A stretch of DNA of 64,000 bases from Aurantimonas coralicida DSM 14790 (GTDB lineage: Bacteria; Pseudomonadota; Alphaproteobacteria; Rhizobiales; Rhizobiaceae), in the NCBI RefSeq assembly GCF_000421645.1, contig NZ_ATXK01000002.1, forward strand, positions 744,001 to 808,000, given 5' to 3'. Below the pieces are notes generated by a model. The model saw only the letters and a list, made by a program, of their open reading frames with translations. It did no database searches and had not been told where the DNA came from. This document shows positions 58,524-64,000 of the stretch, piece after piece. How positions within the stretch are numbered: the first letter of the stretch is position 1; every line of letters begins with the position of its first letter. Made by a program: the position numbers and the translations under genes.

Positions 58524-58655
58524 TATGGCGGCATAGAACGCAGTGATTTGCAGCGGCTATCAAAGGACGAACTGATCGATCTGGTGCTACGGTTGCAGCG
58601 ATCACAGAGGACGTCACGGATGTCTTCGAAGCCGCCTGCGACTGATTGCAAGTAG
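58524..58655 (+). pseudogene. IS66-type transposase N-terminal remnant
   Basis: The frame reads LQRLSKDELIDLVLRLQRSQ followed by RTSRMSSKPPATD, the typical start of IS66-like (DUF6444) transposases. It ends in a stop after about 40 codons. No start codon precedes it cleanly and the body of the transposase is absent. The rest of the 58423-58939 gap holds no gene. Confidence 0.7.
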
Positions 58656-58939
58656 CGGCGCCCGCATGCCCTATGTTATCCGCAGGATTTTACGAGTTCT
58701 CAAGACTAACAATCACGAATCTGAAGTGCGCTTGGTGTATTCTTTTCCAACGGGCTTCGTCTGCTTTTAAGCTTCTCGACACCACGAATCAGCGTCTGTG
58801 TTGGATCGTGAGCGGTACGACCGCTATCGGCCACACCGTTCAGAAAGCTGCCGGTCGGCTTTCGGCCCTGGGCCGCATGTCCGTGGCTTTCCCTCCGCGT
58901 TCGAGGCTGTTAGTATTGGGTTCCGCTTGGAGAATTGCG

Positions 58940-59575
58940 ATGCCCTACGTCGACTGGGCAATGAAGGGACCGAAAATCGCAGCGTGCAGTTGCGACTACG
59001 GTTGTCCTTGCGAATTCAACGGAAAGCCGACGGAAGGGCTCTGCGAAGGGCTCGAATGCATGCGGATCGATGAGGGCTGGTTCGGCGATCTGCGGCTGGA
59101 CGGCCTTAAGGTTGCGGCAGCCTATCGCTGGCCCGGCCCCGTGCACGAAGGCGGCGGCGTCGTTCAAGGCTTCATCGACTGCGACGCCACACCCATCCAA
59201 GTCGAGGCACTGAGCATCATCCTCGGGGGTGGCGAACAGGAGCCGACCACCGTCTTCAACATCTATGGCTCGACGATCGCCGAGGAATTGCGACCGGTCT
59301 TCGCTTCGATCGACTTCGGTAGCGATATCGAAGCGCGAACCGGCTGGTTCCGTATCGAGGATCAGCTCGCTCTCGAGCTGGAGCCCATTCGGAATCCTGT
59401 GACAGGCTTGGCGCATCGCGCCCGCATCGTGTTGCCTGAGGGCTTCGAATTCCGCGAAGCGGAGGTCGCAAGCGGTACGTTCACCAGCGATGGCGAGATC
59501 CGCATGCATAGGCAGAGCCGCTACGGCGCGCTCTGGAATGCCGCGTACGGGCCGCACGGCATCATCGACCCTTAA
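58940..59575 (+). CDS. DUF1326 family protein, first copy
   Basis: A 211-residue protein opening MPYVDWAMKGPKIAACSCDYGCPCEFNGKPT; the CxCxxGCPC cysteine cluster is the mark of DUF1326 and suggests metal binding. RIDEGWFGDLRLDGL and HEGGG are further family positions. Function unknown. GGAG lies eight bases before the ATG at 58940. It is followed by a second copy and DUF2182. Confidence 0.88.
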   Translation: MPYVDWAMKGPKIAACSCDYGCPCEFNGKPTEGLCEGLECMRIDEGWFGDLRLDGLKVAAAYRWPGPVHEGGGVVQGFIDCDATPIQVEALSIILGGGEQEPTTVFNIYGSTIAEELRPVFASIDFGSDIEARTGWFRIEDQLALELEPIRNPVTGLAHRARIVLPEGFEFREAEVASGTFTSDGEIRMHRQSRYGALWNAAYGPHGIIDP

Positions 59576-59604
59576 GGCCTGACCGAACCCGCAAGGATGA
59601 TGTC

Positions 59605-60237
59605 ATGACGCCATGGGAAATCGAAGGGGTGGAACTGGTCAACTGCAACTGCGCCTATGGCTGCCCCTGCCAGTTCAATGCTCTGCCGACGCACGGACAC
59701 TGCCAAGCGAACGGTGCGATCGACATTCTGCGAGGGTACCATGGGAGAGTCAGTCTCGACGGGATGCGTATCGCGTTCATCTTCCAGTGGCCTGGCGCCA
59801 TCCACGAAGGTGGCGGCAAGTGCCAGCCGATCGTCGACGAGCGCGCCGACGAGAACCAGCGTCAGGCGCTTCTGACGATCATGTCCGGGAAGGACTCCGA
59901 GCCCGGCAGGACGATGTTCAACGTCTTTGCGTCGACCGTGAGCGAGTTCTTCGAGCCCGCCTTCCGCAAGATCGACATGGACGTCGACGTCGATGCGCGG
60001 CGCGGGCACATCCACGTCGATGGCTTCATCGACATTAACGGCGAGCCGATCCGCAATGTCGTGACGGGACGGGAGCATTGGGCGCGGATCGATCTGCCTG
60101 ACGGGTTCGAGTACACCTTGGCGGAAGTCGGCAGCGCCTCCTCGAAAACGCAGGGCCCGATCGCTTTCGATCTTGAGAACTCCTACGGTCAGTTCGCCCG
60201 CCTGCATCTGAACGGACAAGGGCCGATCAGGGGTTGA
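59605..60237 (+). CDS. DUF1326 family protein, second copy
   Basis: A 210-residue paralogue of the preceding protein, with VELVNCNCAYGCPCQFNALPTHGHC and IHEGGGKCQPIVDERAD. It keeps the cysteine cluster and is quite diverged from the first copy, so the duplication is not recent. It ends one base before the DUF2182 gene, so the three form an operon. Confidence 0.92.
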   Translation: MTPWEIEGVELVNCNCAYGCPCQFNALPTHGHCQANGAIDILRGYHGRVSLDGMRIAFIFQWPGAIHEGGGKCQPIVDERADENQRQALLTIMSGKDSEPGRTMFNVFASTVSEFFEPAFRKIDMDVDVDARRGHIHVDGFIDINGEPIRNVVTGREHWARIDLPDGFEYTLAEVGSASSKTQGPIAFDLENSYGQFARLHLNGQGPIRG

Positions 60238-60238
60238 A

Positions 60239-61075
60239 ATGGCAGAGGCGGCGCTGCTGAACTCGTCCTTGGAGATGTTGATCCGGCGTGACCGCCTGAT
60301 CATGCTGACGGGCATCGTTGCTCTCGTCATGCTGGCCTGGGCGTGGTTGCTCGTTGGGGCCGGCACAGGCATGAGCATCTGGATGATGAGCCGCCCCGCG
60401 ATCTTTCCCGGTAATGAGGCGGGATCGGCGATGCCGGCGGCTTCGTGGTCGGTCGCGACCTGGATCATCGTTGCCGGCATGTGGTGGATCATGATGATCG
60501 CCATGATGATCCCAAGCGTCACGCCGATGGTTCTGCTCCACGCCCGGGTCAGTCGCCACGCCCAGAGTAAGGGACAGATTGCCGCCGGCGCGATTCCATC
60601 CGGCGTCTTTCTCGGCGGTTATCTCCTGGTCTGGCTCGCCTTTTCGCTGTTCGCCACCACTCTTCAATTTGCCTGCGAACAGCTCGGTTTTCTGTCTCAG
60701 CCGATGATGTGGTCGGTGAATGTCTGGATGACGGCGGCCTTGTTCGTCGCCGCCGGCCTCTACCAGATATCTCCATTCAAGCGGGTGTGCCTTGAACATT
60801 GCCGCGCGCCCGCCGAGTTCCTGTCTCGGCACTGGCGCAAGGGCCGCGCGGGCGCCTTTCGGATGGGCGTCGAACACGGTGCATACTGCCTCGGCTGCTG
60901 CTGGACCTTGATGGCGTTGCTGTTCGTAGGCGGCATCATGAATATCTACTGGATTACCGGTCTGGCTATCATTGTCCTCTTCGAGAAAATCATGCCCCGA
61001 GGCGACAGGTTGGCGCGAGTGCTAGGCTCAATGTTCGTTCTCGCCGGGGCTTGGATCGCGATTGGGGCAATCTGA
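60239..61075 (+). CDS. DUF2182 membrane protein
   Basis: A 278-residue protein with about six membrane helices. Family features: WWIMMIAMMIPSVTPMVLLHARV, YQISPFKRVCLEHCRAP with its Cys/His pair, GVEHGAYCLGCCWTLMALLFVGGIMN, and EKIMPRGDR. It is described in databases as a predicted metal-binding integral membrane protein, and it regularly follows DUF1326 genes. The role is not known; metal handling is a fair guess from the cysteines. Confidence 0.92.
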   Translation: MAEAALLNSSLEMLIRRDRLIMLTGIVALVMLAWAWLLVGAGTGMSIWMMSRPAIFPGNEAGSAMPAASWSVATWIIVAGMWWIMMIAMMIPSVTPMVLLHARVSRHAQSKGQIAAGAIPSGVFLGGYLLVWLAFSLFATTLQFACEQLGFLSQPMMWSVNVWMTAALFVAAGLYQISPFKRVCLEHCRAPAEFLSRHWRKGRAGAFRMGVEHGAYCLGCCWTLMALLFVGGIMNIYWITGLAIIVLFEKIMPRGDRLARVLGSMFVLAGAWIAIGAI

Positions 61076-61207
61076 TCAGTTGCTACCTCGACCGAATGCG
61101 AAGCCATTGATTGTCCAAGCCTTCCTTGTTCTTCGAGCTCACGCTGATCCTGCCTGAATCTCGCAAAACTCGTCTTCGACCTTTCCTGATCGTTCAACGG
61201 ACGAGCG

Positions 61208-63070
61208 TTAGCTTGTGCCGTTCCTATTCGTCCGTAGGCGCGGATGCGTCCACAGGGCGACGTCGATCGTCGCACGGTGACCGCGAATGCTCTCCGTACG
61301 GAGCCCGTCGGGCGGCGTGACGTTCTGGCCGCCGTCTTTGATCGCCTTGATCGCAGCGGCGGATACTGCGAATTGGGCACCCTCGACCTTGGCGACTTCC
61401 ATCAGACGGCTCGCCAGATTGACCGTGTCGCCGCTGACACTGATTTGCTGGTGGGCCTCATGGCCTAGGCGGGCAAGGACGACGGGACCGTAGTGAAGGC
61501 CGAGCCGCAACCGGAGGCCGCCAGGCTCGGCCTGCGGCTGCGACGCGACCCAGTCGCGCGTGTTGTCGGCCAGCGCGACGCCTGCCGCGAAGGCGCGGCC
61601 GCAAGGGTCGCCGATCTCTTCGACGATGCCGAAGACGATCATCGCGCCGTCTCCCATAAAGTTCATTACCACCCCCTCATGCTTGGCGACCGTGTCGACA
61701 ACAAGGGTGTGGAATTGCTTGAGGAAGGTCTGGGTGCGGGCAGGACCGAGTTCCTCGCTTCGCCGAGTGAAGCCTGAGAGGTCCAGGAAGAGGACGGCGG
61801 CCGCTTGCTCCAGCGGTTGTCTCAAATAGTCCGGATCCGCTGCGATACGCTCGGAGAGCAGGGCGGGGTGGAAGCGACGCAGGGCCGCCTCGGCGGCAAC
61901 AACCGTCCGCGCCTCCTTACGCTCGTGCAACTGGCGGGCGAATCCAGCTATGGCTACTGGGGGAACCGCGGCGACGAGTGGCAAAGCAGCGCTCGTCCAG
62001 ATGTCGCCAGCGAACAGGATGAAAGTGCCGGCCAGAACCGCCAAATGGGCCAATCCGACCAGCGGCAGGCTTCGAGTCAGCGGCAGGAACAGGACGAGGA
62101 GAACGCCGCTCAAGGCGAGCATTAGTGCAATGGAAGCGTCAACTTGGCGTGTCATAGCATTGCGGGTAGGGGTTTGAGCGCTCAGCAATTGCGCGACGCC
62201 CGTCGCTTGAATCTCCACCCCTGGCGTGACGGGATCGAACGGTGTCGCGAAGCTGTCGCCGACACCAGTCGCGGTAACCCCGATCATTGCGAGATGGGCA
62301 GCCAAGGACGGGCTCCGGCCTGAAAGAACTTCTTCCGCGCTGATTGTCCGGATCGCCCCAGCCGGTCCGAAGAACCGCAGCGATAAGTGCCAGCGCGAGT
62401 CCAATGGAATCGGATCATTGCCAATGGTAACGCTATCGGCGGTCAAGACGGCCTCCGCGTTCCGGTGGAGCGCTGCGGCCTTCAGAGCGAACCCCTGCAC
62501 AAGGCCGCGCGGTGACTGGAACAGCAAGGGCAGGTGGCGCGGCGTTCCGCCTGCGTCCGCAGCGACGTTGGCGAAGCCCACTGCCGCAACGCGATCGAAC
62601 TTCGGCAAGGGCCACAGATCGTTGTCGGGCATGGGCGCCGCCACCGCCTGTGGGTCACTCTGACGGAACTGGCCGGCGGCTGCAATCACGCTGGGAATGG
62701 TTGCCAGAGCCTCAGCCAGCGCATCATCAGCATCCGTCTCCGCGGGATCGACCAGCAGGATGTCGAGAGCCAGCGTTTTTGCGCCTGCGGCGACGATTTC
62801 CCGGATCAGCATGGCGAGGCGCCCGCGATCTAGAGGATAGCCACCTTCGGCTGCGACCGTCGCGTCATCGATCGCGACGATTATGATTTCCTCCGGCGTC
62901 TCCCGGGGGCCAGCGGCAAGAAGCCGGAGATCGACCAGCGGCGCCTCGATGAGATCCACGACGCTGCGCTGTCCGGAAACGTGCAACATGCCGAGCCACC
63001 CAGCCCAGCAAATGGCTGCGAGGGCCGCGAGGGCGATAGTTGTAAGCGGAGCTCGCACCCGCCGCTGCAA
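61208..63070 (-). CDS. CHASE2-domain adenylate/guanylate cyclase
   Basis: A 620-residue membrane protein. An N-terminal helix is followed by a periplasmic CHASE2 sensor (about 35-305), three membrane helices (about 315-380) and a class III cyclase domain. That domain has LFLDLSGFTRRSE and NFMGDGAMIVFG with metal-binding aspartates, and the transition-state pair in SGDTVNLASRLMEVAK. It should make cAMP in response to an envelope signal. It starts four bases after the FecR-type gene. Confidence 0.94.
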   Translation of the reverse strand: MQRRVRAPLTTIALAALAAICWAGWLGMLHVSGQRSVVDLIEAPLVDLRLLAAGPRETPEEIIIVAIDDATVAAEGGYPLDRGRLAMLIREIVAAGAKTLALDILLVDPAETDADDALAEALATIPSVIAAAGQFRQSDPQAVAAPMPDNDLWPLPKFDRVAAVGFANVAADAGGTPRHLPLLFQSPRGLVQGFALKAAALHRNAEAVLTADSVTIGNDPIPLDSRWHLSLRFFGPAGAIRTISAEEVLSGRSPSLAAHLAMIGVTATGVGDSFATPFDPVTPGVEIQATGVAQLLSAQTPTRNAMTRQVDASIALMLALSGVLLVLFLPLTRSLPLVGLAHLAVLAGTFILFAGDIWTSAALPLVAAVPPVAIAGFARQLHERKEARTVVAAEAALRRFHPALLSERIAADPDYLRQPLEQAAAVLFLDLSGFTRRSEELGPARTQTFLKQFHTLVVDTVAKHEGVVMNFMGDGAMIVFGIVEEIGDPCGRAFAAGVALADNTRDWVASQPQAEPGGLRLRLGLHYGPVVLARLGHEAHQQISVSGDTVNLASRLMEVAKVEGAQFAVSAAAIKAIKDGGQNVTPPDGLRTESIRGHRATIDVALWTHPRLRTNRNGTS

Positions 63071-63074
63071 CGCT

Positions 63075-63590
63075 CTAGCGCCCGAAGCGGGAATGCAGGC
63101 GGGAGACCCGCTCCCGTGGCCATCTGCGAACTGTCAGGGGGGCGCCGGGACTCACGTCAACGCCTTCGCCCGGTCTCAGGAGGACGGTGCCCGGACCCGT
63201 ACGCCGACCGACCTGCACCTGTCCTTGGACAACGAAAACCGCGGTGGCACCAGGGCTGACATCGACCGCATACAAGGTGCCACGTACTGAGGCTATCGCG
63301 TGCGGCGTCCTGATCTGGAAAGGCCGCGAGGTCTCTAAGTCGATTAGAACCGCTTTCGTATCGAGACGGACCGCGTGGGGCGGTCCGTCCGACGCCGGCG
63401 CAAGGATCTGCAGTCTTGCGGCCGCCTCGGCCTCGATGAGCAAACCGCCGGGGCAGCGGATCATGGTGCGCGGTGGATCACGCAAGATCACGGATGTGCA
63501 GGTCCCATCTTGCTGCGCGACGGCCGCCCCACAGGTGATGATAAGAAGGGCTGCCACTGCCAAGCGCGTCCGGAATGTAGAGACTTGCAT
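63075..63590 (-). CDS. FecR-domain periplasmic protein
   Basis: A 171-residue protein with a Sec signal peptide (cleavage near GAAVAQ). The FecR pattern TPHAIASVRGTLYAVDVSPGATAVFVVQGQVQV is clear. Together with the cyclase four bases downstream it forms a conserved Rhizobiales pair, in which the FecR protein probably informs the CHASE2 domain. The start MQVSTFRTRL at 63590 is preferred to a longer frame. Confidence 0.88.
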   Translation of the reverse strand: MQVSTFRTRLAVAALLIITCGAAVAQQDGTCTSVILRDPPRTMIRCPGGLLIEAEAAARLQILAPASDGPPHAVRLDTKAVLIDLETSRPFQIRTPHAIASVRGTLYAVDVSPGATAVFVVQGQVQVGRRTGPGTVLLRPGEGVDVSPGAPLTVRRWPRERVSRLHSRFGR

Positions 63591-63856
63591 TCGACGTCTC
63601 CCAAGAGCGCTGCCTAGCTTCCCCAAAATTTCCTCTAGGTCACCATTCCCTGCTTCTGCCCATTTCCGGTTCACTTCAAGACGGAAGCGTCGCTTTTCTC
63701 CAGATCGGGCTTTCGCACAAGAGGCATGGCGGCAGCAATGTTGCCATGGGACGTCGTCGCATCGATCAGTCCTGCTGGCTGCCGGACGATAGCCTTCTTG
63801 GGCCGGCAGAAGCAGCAAAGAGGCGATGATACTGACGGACGACCGCTGGCCCAGGT

Positions 63857-64000
63857 TTACTTCTGCTTTTGGAAGGTCTCACGCGACGGCTCCAGGCAGA
63901 AAGGTTTGACCGCCGAACGGCGGTTTTCGCCGTCTACGGGCCCGGAAGCGAACGATCTGTCGCCGTGAAGGGCTTCGGGCGCCGTGAGGCGTGCGAAACC
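63857..64000 (-). CDS. Possible C-terminal end of a gene running off the window
   Basis: An open minus-strand frame enters at 64000 and stops at 63857, reading GFARLTAPEALHGDRSFASG and ending ETFQKQK. It has 47 codons with no family mark. The 63591-63856 stretch between it and the FecR gene shows nothing else. Confidence 0.25.
   Translation of the reverse strand, partial: GFARLTAPEALHGDRSFASGPVDGENRRSAVKPFCLEPSRETFQKQK

Overview
The window is high-GC DNA from an alphaproteobacterium, most likely of the order Hyphomicrobiales (Rhizobiales). The main signs are a CcrM-type adenine methyltransferase, the order mutY / DUF721 / DsbA lipoprotein, an M16 peptidase translationally coupled to threonine synthase, a pyruvate phosphate dikinase and a FecR plus CHASE2-cyclase pair. 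The genus cannot be fixed from the sequence alone.

Bases 1-19456 look like stable chromosome: M16 peptidase and thrC, a lipoprotein, two HAD phosphatases, ccrM, mutY, a DUF721 protein, a DsbA-like lipoprotein, ppdK, an SLC13-type transporter with RCK domains, an acyl-CoA ligase, DUF1499, a metallo-beta-lactamase-fold hydrolase and DUF3616. This block ends at an intact tRNA-Gln (TTG).

An accessory region begins right after that tRNA with a large tyrosine integrase. It contains a ribbon-helix-helix-like gene below an exact palindrome, and a tight GC-rich operon (23118-28073). The operon encodes two proteins of unknown function, a protein with a weak PD-(D/E)xK-like pattern, a soluble AAA+/M41 (FtsH-like) metalloprotease and a calcineurin-like phosphoesterase. 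A second tyrosine recombinase follows. The protease/phosphoesterase operon is my best candidate for an undescribed system. Next come a GGDEF-EAL protein coupled to a BLUF blue-light sensor, several very small genes, and a roughly 770-bp array of six hairpin elements whose stems vary in a compensatory way and which I cannot assign to a known family.

From 34768 the window is a mosaic. It holds an IS5-type remnant; an ECF42 sigma factor with its DGPF partner, divergent from an ArsR/VOC/SRPBCC operon; a sugar-acid or hydroxy-acid catabolic cluster (D-2-hydroxyacid dehydrogenase, TctABC transporter, FadR-type regulator, DHDPS-family lyase, enolase-superfamily dehydratase) with the same CTGT-N11-ACAG operator candidate in two promoters; a nuclease-fold protein; XRE and LuxR regulators; a complete IS21 element next to a broken gene; a Na+/H+ antiporter; an envelope/stress block with two EcfG-like promoters (SH3 protein, YihY, a 24-residue protein, a nutrient-deprivation-type protein, holin-like, DUF3618); an IS66-type remnant; a DUF1326-DUF1326-DUF2182 operon; and the FecR/cyclase pair. 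The window ends in a possible partial gene. All start choices and operator calls are from reading the sequence; no database search was run.
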